Source: Panaeolus papilionaceus (Eukaryota; Basidiomycota; Agaricomycetes; Agaricales). From it: a DNA stretch of 64,000 nucleotides. The notes beneath the pieces were generated by a model. The model was not told the DNA's origin, did no database searches, and saw only the letters and a program-made list of their open reading frames with translations. The stretch spans positions 930,001-994,000 of the forward strand of contig JADNRZ010000007.1 in the NCBI GenBank assembly GCA_015501605.1. The letters are read 5' to 3'. Shown here piece by piece: positions 1 through 12,135 of this stretch; the first letter of the stretch is position 1, and every line of letters begins with the position of its first letter. The position numbers were made by a program, and so were the translations under genes.

Positions 1-300
1 GAATTCCAAGGGCTTCAAAGAGCTCGAGAGTTCGCGGCTGGGTTGAAAAGTATCAACATGCTGTTCGAAGTAGCCCATCTGTCAGTCTTACGGAAATAGC
101 GGCTCCTCGTTGTCCAATTCGAGGTTTGAGATCCTTCTCGATTATGCGGAAAGAAACGCCATTCTGTGCAAGCAACAAGGCAGCTGTGAGACCTGCAGGT
201 CCACAGCCAGCCTGTTTCAAATTGTCAAACTAGATACAAGGCTGTTGAAGACCTTTGCGCACCACAAGGACCTTTGGTGGATTCGACATCTACAAGTTAC
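1..300 (-). pseudogene. FAD monooxygenase fragment, copy 1 (continues off left edge)
   Basis: Read on the minus strand, about 70-215 translates to the N-terminal FAD-binding Rossmann segment of an aromatic-ring hydroxylase (PheA/TfdB type). It shows a GCGPAGLTAALLLAQNG core, then RIIEKD and GQRGAA. The reading frame is lost soon after, and no start or full exon can be built. The same stretch is repeated with clear but diverged identity at about 1590-1880, so this is the 5' end of a second copy whose remainder lies left of the window. The family hydroxylates phenolic substrates using FAD and NADPH. I call it a relic rather than a working gene, although an unusual exon structure beyond the edge cannot be excluded. 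Confidence 0.6.
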
Positions 301-309
301 GCGATGAAT

Positions 310-1860
310 GTCTTGCGAAGGGTGTCAGAAAGATTCGTGGGGGGTACGAAGCGACCACCTGCGGGTGTAGTGTAAGTATATACCGCGATCGTCTTTCCAA
401 CTGCGAGATAAGCCCGAAACCATAGAACAGGTCTATGTCCTTCTAGAAACACTAGATGTCCCATAGGTAGAGAAGGATAAGTATAGTAGTAATACACACC
501 GAGTTGAGTTCCTTGTCAAAAGCGTGAGAGTCGACGAAGCTGCTATAGAAGCCCTTATTGATATGACATTCCGAGTTTGTGTCTCTTGTGAGATGATCAT
601 CATGAACTTAAAGGACTTTCCAGACATTCTACAATGTACAGACATGACCAACGCAGTTCAAGATTTTTTATTTCAGTATTAATAGTAGCAATACTTCACG
701 ATAAAAGAAACTATCGCAGTACTTGTCCAACGACTCGACATTCTCGATAGTTGCCCCAGTAAGTCCATCGGGTCGAACGACAACGAACTTGGCCTTGTTC
801 CAGTTCCAATTGTGTGCTCGGCCAAAAAAGCGCGCAGAAGATCATGATCTTTGCATAACTCCTTGCCACCCCCGAATTGCGTCCCTCCCAGCAAGAAATT
901 GAATAACCTTGGCACCTCGGTCCCTCGTAGACCCACGCTGTATGTCTCTGTGAGCCTATGCAGCATACTGGACAATACATTGCCGACTTGCAATAAATTG
1001 TCCTCCATTTTCCCCCACATGTGCCAGTACTAAACGAAGAGACGCCGCTGAGCATGCTCTGCGACGAGAAGGGTTAGGGGCCACAAAAATGCCTCACGCG
1101 GAAGTCCTTCGACTTTGATATCACCAATAGCCATCCCGATCTCAAGGTTATCCCCCAGAAATTGAAGACCGAGCTGCTTTCGAACCGCTCCCCCCGCTCC
1201 ATCTGCACCCATTACATACTCGTACGTATCTTCCACTCTTGTAGAATCGACCCTGCGACCTCCCTTGCTGACATGCAGAGTAACATTCACTCGATTATCG
1301 AGCTGTTCGAGGGAAACGAGTTCAGTCCCATATTCGACTCCGTAGCCGTATTCGCCCAGTTTGCGGCGCACTATCCTCTCTAGTCCATCCTGGCCCAGAC
1401 AAATGAAATCACGCTGCAAGGTTGTCAGTAACGCAGCATAAAGAAGCAGGCTACAGACATCGACTCACATAATAGTCAGCGGGCGTTGGATCTTCTTCTG
1501 GAAGCATGATAAACTCCTTGTAATCTTCCATATTACCTGGTTGGCGATAGGACCGCACAGGGCGGACACGCACGCCCTTGCGGTGAACCTCTTCAAGGAT
1601 TCCAAGGGCTTCAAAGGGTTCGGGGGATCGTGGCTGAGGTTGAAGATGTCAGTCAACACGTGGTCCGAGAAAGCCAATCTGCCAGCCTTACAAAATGCCG
1701 GCGCCTCTTTGTACAATCCCAGGTTTGGGTTCCTTCTCGATTATGCGCAAGGCGACGCGGTTCTGTGCAAGCGTCAAGGCAACTGAGAGGCCAACAGGGC
1801 CACAGCCAACCTGTTGCGATCTATCAAGAAGAATCTGAGGTGATTCATCGGGAATTGCTT
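310..1860 (-). pseudogene. Decayed FAD-dependent aromatic monooxygenase, copy 2
   Basis: Minus-strand segments follow the order of an FAD-dependent phenol-hydroxylase-like enzyme. The Rossmann segment lies at about 1815-1690 (GCGPVGLSVALTLAQN, then IIEKEPKPG and QRGAGIL). The FAD/NADPH-contact DG region lies at 1419-1030 (YVMGADGAGGAVRKQLG, then GDIKVEG). A piece at 1020-680 contains FNFLLGGTQFGGG. A short C-terminal-like stretch is at about 450-300. An in-frame stop follows QRGAGIL, further frame changes are needed, and I cannot find the GDAAH motif expected for the second FAD contact, so an internal deletion is likely. Functional loss is inferred. The neighbouring reductase reads as intact. 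Confidence 0.65.
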
Positions 1861-2516
1861 ACCACAAGGACTTGAAGAGGATGGGTCGACATTTAGTGGC
1901 GAATCCTTTGCAGAGCGGTGTAAGGCAAGGGTTTGAGAGGAAATAACCATCCCTGACTCCAATGCAGGTTTTATACTGATACTGTCCTTCCCACTGGAAT
2001 TTAAGCCTGAAACCAAGGATTAGATATCAAGGAACTCGCCCTAGGGTCCTTCTGGAGCCGTTTCTGAACGCAGCGCCAATTAGAGAAGGAGATCTGGTAC
2101 CTCCAGGTCTGCGTTCCGTGAAGGCGCGAGAGGTGACAAAGTCTCATGAGGAGCCTCTTGATAGGGCTTGACATGCCAACTTGTGTTTCTCCATTGTTAG
2201 TATTACTGATGGTTGAAGGAGCACAGGCGACAAAAGCGGAGTGCTTGAGACATTCGGGGACGTGAACAGCTCCAGAAACTGCGGATTAGTGTTGATATAG
2301 ACCACGATAAGGACTTGGGGCATCGTAGCCTTTAATCGCAGCGCTTAGAGTTGAGGCATGTATAAAACTACGGCCTGGTTGGAGGGCAACTGTCATAGCA
2401 TTAAAGAAACACATTCGATGTTTACAGTTTCGATCTAGCAATCTGGGGTTCCTCTAGTACTCTTACAACACTGTAACGAACATTAGTGGCTAATCAAGGG
2501 TATGGAATCAAGGTGC
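1861..2516. other. Intergenic, no gene seen
   Basis: This holds the region upstream of the decayed monooxygenase and downstream of the reductase gene. Short open frames here resemble no family I know. No repeat or RNA gene was recognised. Confidence 0.5.
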
Positions 2517-4008
2517 TCACAGTTTTCCCGTATTTCCACCACTGAATAACATTGGCAACGCAACAGGCGCCTGCTCAATGCCTCCCTCGACAACATGGAA
2601 CTTGCGCTTAATGGCTCCTGAGCATAGCCCTCGCGATAGCTCAGCCAGTGCCTCGGGATATTCGGGGATATAATCGAAACTACACCAAGGTCAATGAGTG
2701 GCCTCATGGCATGTCTAGCCACTTGATGAAATGCTTACAGAATGAAGCCCTGAATCTTTGCGCGCTGTGAAATGAGGTTCATGTAACTCTGAAGACCTCT
2801 AGGTTTCTGAGAGTCTACATATGTGGTCAGACAAGCGTCAAGAGAATGTGGAAGAAATGCTTACTGTACGCTGATATTGCTCCTAAGGTGATTCAAAAGA
2901 GGATCAGAAGGTACACAGGCCCGGGTCTGATGAATCGTACCACAGAGAACAATTCTTGCATTCTTCTTGAGACGTGTCAAGAGGAAATCCAAGATTTCAC
3001 CTAGTTGACCATGAAAACACGTAGAAAGAATAAGATCATTGAAATACATACCACCCACATTATCGAAATAAACGTCCAAGTATCCAATCTTTTTTATATC
3101 GGCGAAAAATGATGGGCTTTTGTAGTTGAAGGCCTGGTCTACACCCAATTCAGTCTCCAGCCATCTGCACTTGTCTTCGCTTCCGGCAATCGCGTAAACC
3201 TTTGCTCCTGCTGCCTTACCCAATTGGCATGCAATAGCACCCACAGAGCCTGCAGCACCGGACACAACGAGAACCTCTCCAGCCTTCAGTTCACCGATCT
3301 TCTTGAGACCCTGGAGAAGAAGTCAGTGCGAGGGAAGTTATCAGGAAAAAGACATCTTGTACAAAGTAGGCCGTAAGTCCTGCGTGTAAAGTTATTTTAG
3401 AATCAAATATATTATTGATTCACACTGGGACAACTTACCGGAACTGCCCAAGACGTTGAGATAATCAAGGGGTTCAATCCCTGGCTGAAGACTGGGAAGT
3501 GATATTTAAGTGGCGGTCATTTACGAAATCAAGTTTACACATACTGAAGAATCTCTAGATCTTTATCCTTCATGACTGCATACTCGGTCATGCCTGTAGG
3601 AGTTGTGATTTAGCGTCCATAGTAAATGAAGGGGATTGTTGTGCATACCCCATGCCCCACTAACATAGTCTCCTGCTTTGAACTTGCTTCCAGGTCCAGC
3701 GTCAACAATAACACCAAGACCTCCTGCTCGCATGACCTGATGAAAGTTGTGGAACTCATTCATGCCTCGAAATATACTGATGCTCCTACCTCACCAATCT
3801 TCACTGGAGGAAGATAACTTCTCACATCCCTGATATACCCTCTCATGGCAGGATCAAGAGAGAGCCATGTACATTGGACGAGTACCTCTCCATTTCCTGG
3901 TTTGAGATCTGAGAGAGGGAGCACTTCTGTTCTAAAAGTATTTGGCTCAATATCACCCGCTGGTCGTGAGTTGAGGACGATGCGCTTGTACTGGGTTGGT
4001 CGTGTCAT
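2517..4008 (-). CDS. Medium-chain NADP-dependent alkenal/zinc-type dehydrogenase-like reductase
   Basis: This multi-exon gene encodes a member of the medium-chain dehydrogenase/reductase superfamily, in the leukotriene B4 dehydrogenase / 2-alkenal reductase branch. That branch reduces activated C=C bonds with NADPH and binds no zinc. The first exon starts MTRPTQYKRIVL and contains the family SLDPAMRGYI motif. Later exons carry the cofactor-binding SGAAGSVGAIACQLGKAAGAK loop, then GVDQAFNYK and YFDNVGG. The C-terminal exon ends ...LPMLFSGGNTGKL followed by a stop at 2517. Introns lie near 3700-3790, 3600, 3500, 3320-3440, 3010-3050 and 2700-2880. The product is probably a cytosolic detoxification or metabolic enzyme. 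Its position beside monooxygenase relics may mean a former catabolic or secondary-metabolite pair, but that is inference. Confidence 0.85.
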
Positions 4009-5493
4009 GTTATCTGGTGCACCAAGGGATTTTAGAAATCTGAGGTTTAAGGATGTTTAAAAGCTATGGTTCGGGTAGAGCAGGTAGCCGGGAAAGTCTC
4101 CAAGATTTGAATGAGCCTCATGATACAGTCGGTGTGAAAGAAACCGGTGGGTTAGGGGCCTATTTAGTGCGCCGGACTTGTCATCAGCCGGAATTACCGG
4201 CGTCTCCAAACTGTCTTAGGGCGTCTCTTGTTCTTGAAGTTGGTCAACAAAGACCATCGTCTTTCTCCCAGCTCACATTCAAATATGCTTTCTCCATACG
4301 AATTCTAATTTTTATAGTCAGAAAATTTGCTACTTGTTTTGTTCTATTCGAATTGTGAAATACTGGATTCTCTGGATTTACCACGATCAAACGAACCAGG
4401 TAAAGCGGACGACGCACCGCCGGAGGTCAAAGTTTACTTGGGAAAAATCGTCTGTTTGCCCGGCGGTCGCGTATATGATACAAAATCGAATAAACCATGC
4501 TGAATCATCACCGCTTTCGCTTACTTGCGGTTGCGATCCTCAAGTCTCCCTGAAACACGAGTCGAGAATAGTAAGTAATAGCGCCTTTCTCTTAGCTGAA
4601 TACATGTGGAAGCATTGCTATTAATGCTAAATTCTTTTGGGCGCTGCACCCCGTTCGAAGCTGTGAAAGTGAGATCTAAGCTGATGCGATGTGGGCCCTC
4701 TTGCTTTTCATAACTAGGTGTCTATCAGTCTGTCAGAGGTTGGGAAAGTTGTCGTCTTTATGATTTTGATTCGTGGACTCAGGCTACTGCTCAAATTCTA
4801 GCCTGTCAACCTCTGTAAGTCGGATAATCAGACGTTTGTCATTAAATGTTAGTCGTTAGCATTCGCAACATGGGAGATCAATCAGGGATCACTTTGGGAA
4901 ACTCGGCGATCTGCCTCGACAACAAGGCAAAGGTGGCAAGAAGGTTTATCGAGAGGCTCTTTGACGCATGGCCGAAAAATATTGACGGGTGGAATCCCTA
5001 CTCGTCTCCCCGCAGCCCTCTGACAAGTTTCGCACCCCCGTGGTCACCATTGCTGGGAGTGCATTCACTTGAGGACTGAGGTAGCTTTCCTCAACGATCC
5101 ACCGGTAGAAGTTGCCGGGGTTCTACGTACACACTAGCGCATTTGATCGGCCTCCTATTTTCGAATTGATGGGTCACTGAACCTGCACAAAACGTCCATT
5201 TGTTGATAATAAATAGAAAGGATAGAGTATAATCAGGGGATGGGTTTGGATGCATGGCTAATAATGAAGCCTTCAGATGATTACTAATTGTACAATAAAG
5301 AGGTAAGGTAATGAATGTGATGATGTAATAATGGTTAGTGATGCAAAATTTTTGAAGAGGGGCATGTCAACCTATAATCCCAGTCCTTGTATATCAAATG
5401 GGTGTTTAGTTTCCTTTTTGTTGATGTTTCTGTGTTCTTCCTAGAGGGCCACATGAGCGGGGTGGATGGTGTTATATGTATGAGAGGGGAGTT
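4009..5493. other. Intergenic, promoter side of the reductase; no gene seen
   Basis: This is about 1.5 kb between the reductase start and the aquaporin stop. An AT-rich TATTTAG-like element near 4159 lies about 150 bp upstream of the reductase start. Short open frames at 4053-4624 and 4846-5079 show no recognisable domain. Confidence 0.5.
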
Positions 5494-7084
5494 TTAAACT
5501 CGAGAGGTAACATCGATTCCGCTGTTGTTGCCGTTGGCGTATTCATAGGTCGTCGTAATGCCCTTGTCCTTATCCTGCATCTGTGAGCTCGAAGGGCGCT
5601 GATGTTCGCCAAGATCCACGAGGCTTTGAACTCGGCTATTGCGTTTTTCGCCGTTAGCCTTTCGGCGAACCCTGCGGTGGTTTGCGTTAATGTTCATGAA
5701 TTCCAAATGGGCAGGCGTCACAACTAAACAAGAGTAAGACAATGATCTGGAAATACTATGATGATCTCACCTCTATCTGAATCAACGAGGAATATCTCGT
5801 AAACAAGTACAGCGAGCAGTGTAGCTGGGATGTTTGTTAATGCTGTGATTGCTGCGTAGCTTCCACCACCAGCTGTGACAGAGATTCAACGCTTAGATCA
5901 CATAGTGATGAAACGTTGTATTTACCTGGTAACCCCCATACTGTTAATGCCAAAAACCTTGCGCCAAGATCGCGCGCTGCGTTGAGTGAGACTGCATGAC
6001 AAAGGCTGAATCAACACGGGCTGCCCCAGGTAGAAGAATGATGGAATGCTCACTTCCGGGTGTGGCGAAACCCCAAATCGCGCAAGCACTATTACGCAAT
6101 GATGTCAGTCACCGGAGAGTATAACGAGAGGAGGACTGACTATGCTATAGAGATAACCCATGGGGCAACCATTGGGCTCATCATGTAACTAGAAGGGTCC
6201 AGCGCAGCCCAGATGATTATGGCAAGGACGAAGCACTGTTTCAGGATATGAGTTTCCTGTTTGGATGGCAGCGTGTTGGAGAAGCACTCACGTTGACGAA
6301 TTCGTTCAGGAAGACTCGCGAAAGCGTCTGGCCAGGAAGGAGATATAGCGCAAAGATTCCGGGTGGTCCATTCGGAGTAAACTGGGTTGCGTTGAATACC
6401 TCTGGGCCAGCAGCCATGAGAGTAGCCTCAGCAACATCAATCAGCTCTTTCCATTGGTTGTAAACCAGAAGGCAAGCAATGTAAGACCCAAGGAGTTGGG
6501 CTGCGACATATCTGTAGCACACTTAGTCGTGAGAAGATGGAGGACATGGGGTGCTTCTGACCTGATGGCTTTCAAAGGAGGAAACCCTTTGAAAATAACA
6601 AGCGCGGTGGTGACACAGGGGTTGAAGTGACCTCCGGAGGTTGATGCACAGATACTGATGGCGAACAAAATTCCAAATGCATAGGCTAACCCAATCTGTA
6701 GAATGTCTGTATGAAATGATTACCATTCGGTGGCACTCTTCCGCGGGTGTAGCACTCTGTCACCTACTCGATAGTCCAGGCTGTTTAATGATGTTGCCAA
6801 CGACCCATCCAGCGGCAGAAGATGTTCCTGGACCATGTTCAACAAAGGGATCATGAAAAGACTCGACGAAGCTGGCTCACCAAAGTATACGTATAGGAAC
6901 ACGCCGAACTGAGAAAAGGGAGATCATTCGCTTCATTCATCGAGGACGCTTCATGAATACGCACTGCTTCAGCGAAGAGCTCCACAGCCCAATGAACATG
7001 TTTACTGTTGCGCTTTCTCTCCCATACGGTGAAAACACGCATCCGCTTTTGGATATCTCGCAGGTGGACAAGTGGTGTCGCCAT
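5494..7084 (-). CDS. Aquaporin/aquaglyceroporin (MIP family)
   Basis: This gene encodes a six-helix membrane channel of the major intrinsic protein family, in the agaricomycete aquaglyceroporin branch. It starts at MATPLVHLRDIQKR. An early exon gives FGVFLYVYFGEPASSS. The first half-helix loop reads SGGHFNPCVTTALVIFKGFPP, so the canonical NPA is NPC. The second loop reads SLNAARDLGARFLALTVWG, so NPA is NAA followed by the conserved R. The central exon YVAAQLLGSYIACLLVYNQWK is typical of the family. The hydrophilic tail (about 80 residues) ends ...GIDVTSRV. There are at least eight exons separated by short introns. Likely substrates are water, glycerol or other small neutral solutes at the plasma membrane; the altered NPA boxes make selectivity hard to predict. 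Confidence 0.87.
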
Positions 7085-8596
7085 TTTGACTAATAGCGAA
7101 GGGAGGGATGAGATATACCGGCGAGGAAGGGGTAACTAGTGTTAGCGGAATCAGCTTTCATCCTTACGCGCTTTTATAAGGGCATCAAGAGGTCTTTGCG
7201 ATTTCATCTGCTTACTGAAAGTAATATCGGGGTGTCGATCGTAGCTATCTTCAGCTCAGGAACCATGCTGGATCCACATCGGCTTTGGAGAATTCTCGTC
7301 CACTTCTTCACATCGAATGGTTAAAACATCGCCTCGTCCGGGGAGACTGCGTAAAAAATAGGCGAGGTCGAATCTTGGGTAGGCGAGAAATCTGGAAGCG
7401 ATATCCTTATTAGGATGACTGAACCCGGATTCATCGGTTTGTCCTCTGGAGTGATCCTGGGTAACCAATTGATAATGCAACTTAGAACAACAACACTAGG
7501 TTCGGAATGACACAACCCGCATGCAAAACAGTCGTTGTGGAGGTAAACCTTCATTCACCTGTCCTGTACTCAATGCAGTGGCACTCCAACTCATGGGTCA
7601 TTTGTCTTGATATTCACAGGAAGTGGTTTGATAACTATTGCTGTTGGGCAAAAAATAGACCAAATGTCATAAGTAACATGTGGACAGACTGGTATGACCG
7701 CACCTTGTGGACTGCTAATATATGCTTACTTCCCCGGACGGCGCATCGAGCTGCTGCGCTACTCACGGGCACCTGTTCTGTAGCCTCCTTTGGGCCAGTT
7801 GTGTACATCAGGGTGCTTGAGAAGTCAGAAAGGAAACGCTAGGAAAAGCTATAAATGTCGTTCTGCATCCGCCGAAAATGATTCAAGACATTATCTGAGA
7901 ATCCTCATATAATTTTGGCAGTATAAACAGGTCGTGATCAATTCACTGCACCCGGACGAGCGTCCATTCGCTAGTCCTATTTTTAGTGAATATATACAGT
8001 GGCGCAAAATAAAGAACTCCGCACGCACACATAGCAAAGAAAGCTGGCACCCTCTATCCCAAATGTCGTCTATTTTAATAACGTGGAGGTTATACAGTTG
8101 AGACCTGCTTGGAATGCAATGAAGTGAACAGGAAATGACCATCTGCTCAAGTCATCTGACTACAGCCCAACGAGTGTTCCGTGAGCATCAAAAAAATATA
8201 ACGTTGTCGAGTTCTGTGTGCACTTTGATGGTTCAAGAATAAAGCGGCATAGACGGATTCTGAAATACTGTCTGTACGTTACCACAAGTGTGGCCATACT
8301 GACAATACATTGGGTGTCCAGTCAAGTGTGTCGTGGCCAACGCCGGGAATTCCTCCACGCCGTAAACAGAGAGAAAACGATGAACGCATCGGTGTATTCA
8401 CGCCGTTGGGCGTGTCTGAGAAATGCCAGAGAAATATTCATTCTTTGGGTCATGAGTACTTCGAGGACTTGAAGAAAATGCTTTGAATAGGGAGGGAATC
8501 GCCATGAAGAACGCGGTTATGAATGAGAAGGTATTTTGATTGTCTCTAGTTCATAGTCAATATAATATCTTGCAAGTCTACAAGGTGAGGTTTTGT
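7085..8596. other. Intergenic, no gene seen
   Basis: This is 1.5 kb between the aquaporin start and the complex I subunit stop. Open frames at 7139-7324, 7507-7842, 7891-8142 and 8218-8472 have no family resemblance and no convincing splice context. No repeat or RNA gene was recognised. Confidence 0.5.
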
Positions 8597-8936
8597 TTAT
8601 GAGTCCTCATAGCCAGTCGTTGCTCGACGAGGTCGGTTTGGCACTAGAAAAATGTTAGGTACGAATACTAACCAAGAGCAATAATTAGGCGCACAAGGGT
8701 AACTGGCGGGAATCCTTTCAGCCGGACGCCAGCCGAAACGTTCACGAATAGGTGGCACAGTGAGGACCATAACGGGGCCAATGGAACCCAAAACTATTGA
8801 GTAAAAGATTACTGGGCTCTCATGAGCTTGCCGTTGCTGGACAAATGGTGCTCAGAATATAAACAAAATCAAGGGAAGTTATTAAGCTTACGAGGTATCG
8901 GTATGTTCGTCTAAATGGTCCTGCAACTGCTGACAT
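8597..8936 (-). CDS. NDUFA3: NADH:ubiquinone oxidoreductase 9.5 kDa subunit (NDUFA3-like)
   Basis: This is a small three-exon gene. Exons on the minus strand are 8892-8936, 8695-8836 and 8597-8643, giving 234 nt and 77 residues. The joined protein starts MSAVAGPFRRTYRYL, continues QRQAHESPVIFYSIVLGSIG, then has VPPIRERFGWRP and ends NRPRRATTGYEDS. This matches the fungal 9.5 kDa accessory subunit of respiratory complex I: one transmembrane segment after an HESPVIFYS motif, a VPPIR motif and a C-terminal GYED. Both introns have GT...AG ends and preserve frame. It would sit in the mitochondrial inner membrane. It is divergent from SNU66 with only 199 bp between the start codons. Confidence 0.8.
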
Positions 8937-9135
8937 TGTAGTGGTCAACAACGCGAGAAACGATGAGGGCGGTAGTTGTTCAGCACTCGGGCAACATCGT
9001 TGAAGACCACAATTGCTGACGTAATGTCCCACACTCAAGTCACACACGCTCTTGGTGACAAACAATCTATTGCATCGTCAATACACCTTCTTAACCTTTT
9101 ACTACTTACTCTACTTAATACCTCAGATTATTGAC
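8937..9135. promoter_or_regulatory. Shared divergent promoter region, NDUFA3-like / SNU66
   Basis: Only 199 bp separate the two oppositely directed start codons, so both promoters must share this stretch or overlap the neighbouring transcribed region. It contains no clear TATA box close to either start. Regulatory sharing is inferred from position only. Confidence 0.5.
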
Positions 9136-12010
9136 ATGGAGGGAGGATTTAGAGAGAGCTTGTCTCTTGAAGAGACAAACAAGATTCGTATTGCCGCTGG
9201 TCTTAAACCTTTGACAGACGACAAAGCTTCTTCAAGCACTACAGAGCAAACGGCAGAGGATAATTATGCCAAACGCAGAGAGCAGGAGGCTAAAGAACGT
9301 GAAACAAAGTATGTATCTCAAATATATGATGTTCGTGTGCTCAACATATTTTGTTGCTTTTTCTCCAGGAAAATTCAAGAGAAAATTGCGAAGTAAGTGA
9401 CCTCTTCATCCTTCAAATATTCTACTTCAACATTTCTTCGGGCATTCAGACCCACAATCATCTGAACTTGGGAAGCACAGCATGATGCTCATTTTTATTG
9501 CTGCGATAGGGTGCGAAACCGAAAGGAACTCAATGCATCACTGAAAGGAGCAACTCTTGGTGATGCAGCGGACGACGTAGACGATGCCAAGAAATGGATC
9601 AAACGAAGCAAGCAGAAAGAAAAGGAGCTGGCGCTCAAGCGTCAGAAGGAGCTGGAAACTCGTGATAAAGAGCTACTGGAGGAGTACACCGAACGTAAGC
9701 GCTCTATATTATCCAGACCATTTGATTGCATGACAGAATTGTTTTTGTAGGTGACCTTGAGGGGTTGAAGGTTAGCCATGACTTTGAAGGCCTAGATGAG
9801 GGCGAAGCCCGGATTCTGACATTGAAAGATAGTCGGATTCTGGACAACGAAGGTACATTTTATCCTCGTCTATTGAAATGCTTAGTTTCTGATGGTTCTG
9901 GCAGAGGACGAACTTATGAACGTCGAAATGGCTGAGGAGGAAAAGGACAAGAAGAGAAAGGAGCTTAAGATTAAGCGGAGAGACTATACGGGCTATGATG
10001 ACGACGAATTCACCGAAGGTAACCAGGGCATCATGAAGAAGTCTATTCTTGCGAAGTACGACGAGGAACTTGAGGGTGCTCGCTCATCAGTAAGTATATC
10101 TTGTGAACCTGTAGACCTGTCCTGATCGCCCTTTGTAACGTAGGAATTCAGACTAGGGGCCTCGTTCGTTTCTCAGAGGGAGAAGACACAGGAGCAAAAG
10201 CAAGAAGTCGCAGCGGCGTTAAATAAGACGTTGCTCAGCATTGATTATTCCAGTACGTGCTGTTTTCTTCATATTCAGCCCGTACTAATGGTGCGCACAA
10301 TAGAAAACTTTGAGCTCGACGACTACAGGAAAGAGGGGGATGTCGGTTTTAAGAAACCCAAGGTATGGTTCACTACCATCCTCTGGAACTTTTCGCTGAT
10401 ATCATTTTTCACAGACAAAAAAGAAGCGCCCAACGCGGAGAGCACCCGCAGATGAACAACTCAACCCCGAGGAGATGGACGTCGACCAACCTATTGTACC
10501 TCGTGTTCGAGATTTGGATGCAAATTTTGTGGATGATGATGAACTTCAAGCTGCGCTTGCTCGATCTCGTAAGGCTAAACTCCATAAAACGAAGAAGATC
10601 TCACCGGAAGAACTTGCGAAGAAGAGTGAGTCGTACAAAACTTTTCCTCGCATAAGTCACTGAGGCTTTTACAGTTGCGGAACAGGTCAAACAAGAGGAG
10701 GCTGCCAACGACCTTGACGTTAAGCAAGAAGATGACAACAACAACGAAGGGGGCCTAACATTTGACGAAACCTCGGAATTCGTTCAAGCCGTTGGCAACA
10801 ACCCCATTGTGCGACCCAAGCGCGAGCCTAAGGAAGCCTCTATCCCACACCGTCAAGCATCAGTACAACCCAAGGTCGAATCTCGAGATGCATCAGAGGC
10901 TCCTGGAGACGTTCCTATGGATGAACTAGAGGCTGGAGAGGTGCGAGTGAAGGATGAAGAGGAGGACATCGACATGGGCATGTTGGACGATATCGAAGCG
11001 GCTATTAAGCAGACGGAGGAGGACGAGAAGGCTGCAGCAGCGGGTGATTTGGCGGTCGGCACATCATCAGAACAGACATTCAGCACTGGTATGGCGTCGA
11101 CTCTCAATATTCTTCGTCAGCAAGGTATCCTTGCACAACCTTCATCGGATCAACTTGACAGGGAGAGAGTTCAGAAACAGAGGGATTTGTGGTTGGCAGA
11201 GCAGAGACACCGTGTCGCTAAACGTGAACTGGACAAGTTGCAGGCTCGTGGCATGAACAAGGATCAGGCCCAGAGGGAGTACGAGAACCGTCTACGCGAG
11301 CAACAGGAGGCTAGGGAGACCATGGACGCGTACAAGGATTACAAGCCCGACGTCAACATCGTATACTACGATGAGTTTGGTCGCAGTCTAACACCCAAAG
11401 AGGCCTGGAAGGCACTTTCTCACAAGTTCCATGGAAAGGGCTCTGGAAAGATGAAAACCGAGAAACGACTGAAAAAGATCGCAGAGGAGAAAAAGAAAGC
11501 TGCCATGGTCAGCGGCGATACCCCACTCAGCATGAATCGTGCATTCCAACAACGCCAGGAAAAGGCTGGCCAGGCACATTTCGTTCTTTCCGTAGGAAAC
11601 AGAGGGTATGTGGTTTTGATTCCTATAATAAGGATTGCTAATTAAAGGTTGGTTGTAGTGCTGTCCCACAAGCTGCTGATTTCCTGGATGTCCAGCCCCT
11701 TGCCAAAGGCAAAACAGAGAAGACGAAAAAGAAGAAAGAGGGCAGGACGACGCAGAATGACTCTGGGTTCATGACATTACCGGCTGCCTCGCTGAACCTC
11801 ACATCCAACGGGACAAGCCCAGGCCCATCAGCGTCTGCATCACCCGCTCCAAGAGCCGGCTTTTCGCGTATTGCATCTGCCGTTGTTGAAGCACCTTCCC
11901 AGGGAGGAACGCCGGTTCCAGCAGAGCGCCCAAAGGTTGCATTTGGGCTGGGAATGAAAAGAAAGGCGGGAACAGAAGCCCGTGGTTCACCACCTTCCAA
12001 ACGCCGATAG
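9136..12010 (+). CDS. SNU66: U4/U6.U5 tri-snRNP protein Snu66/SART1
   Basis: This multi-exon gene encodes a SART-1 family splicing factor, a nuclear scaffold of the U4/U6.U5 tri-snRNP needed for spliceosome activation. It begins MEGGFRESLSLEETNKIRIAAGLKPL, a typical SART1 N-terminus. Charged coiled-coil exons follow (KKWIKRSKQKEKELALKR, DYTGYDDDEF). The large exon at 10809-11610 has RDLWLAEQRHRVAKRELDK, then the conserved YKPDVNIVYYDEFGRSLTPK and AWKALSHKFHGKGSGK. The C-terminal exon (from about 11658) is Ser/Pro/Ala-rich and ends KRR. Exon 1 is 9136-9308. Its 3' end faces RNH201 at a distance of only 125 bp. Confidence 0.92.
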
Positions 12011-12135
12011 CAGCTGCCATCAGCGCCCCATTTTTGTCACTTCGTCATGCCCCTTTTTTTTCATGTTGTCTCCACCGGGGATATGTATACATAGCGTCGC
12101 ATTAATAGTACAGTGAGAGCTGAATAGAAATAGTA

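Noticed and set aside
7085..8596. Several 60-110 aa frames on both strands
   Set aside because: None has family similarity, start context or splice support.
10853..11107. Ser-rich minus-strand frame inside SNU66
   Set aside because: It is antisense to the acidic exon of SNU66, whose sense frame is conserved with SART1.
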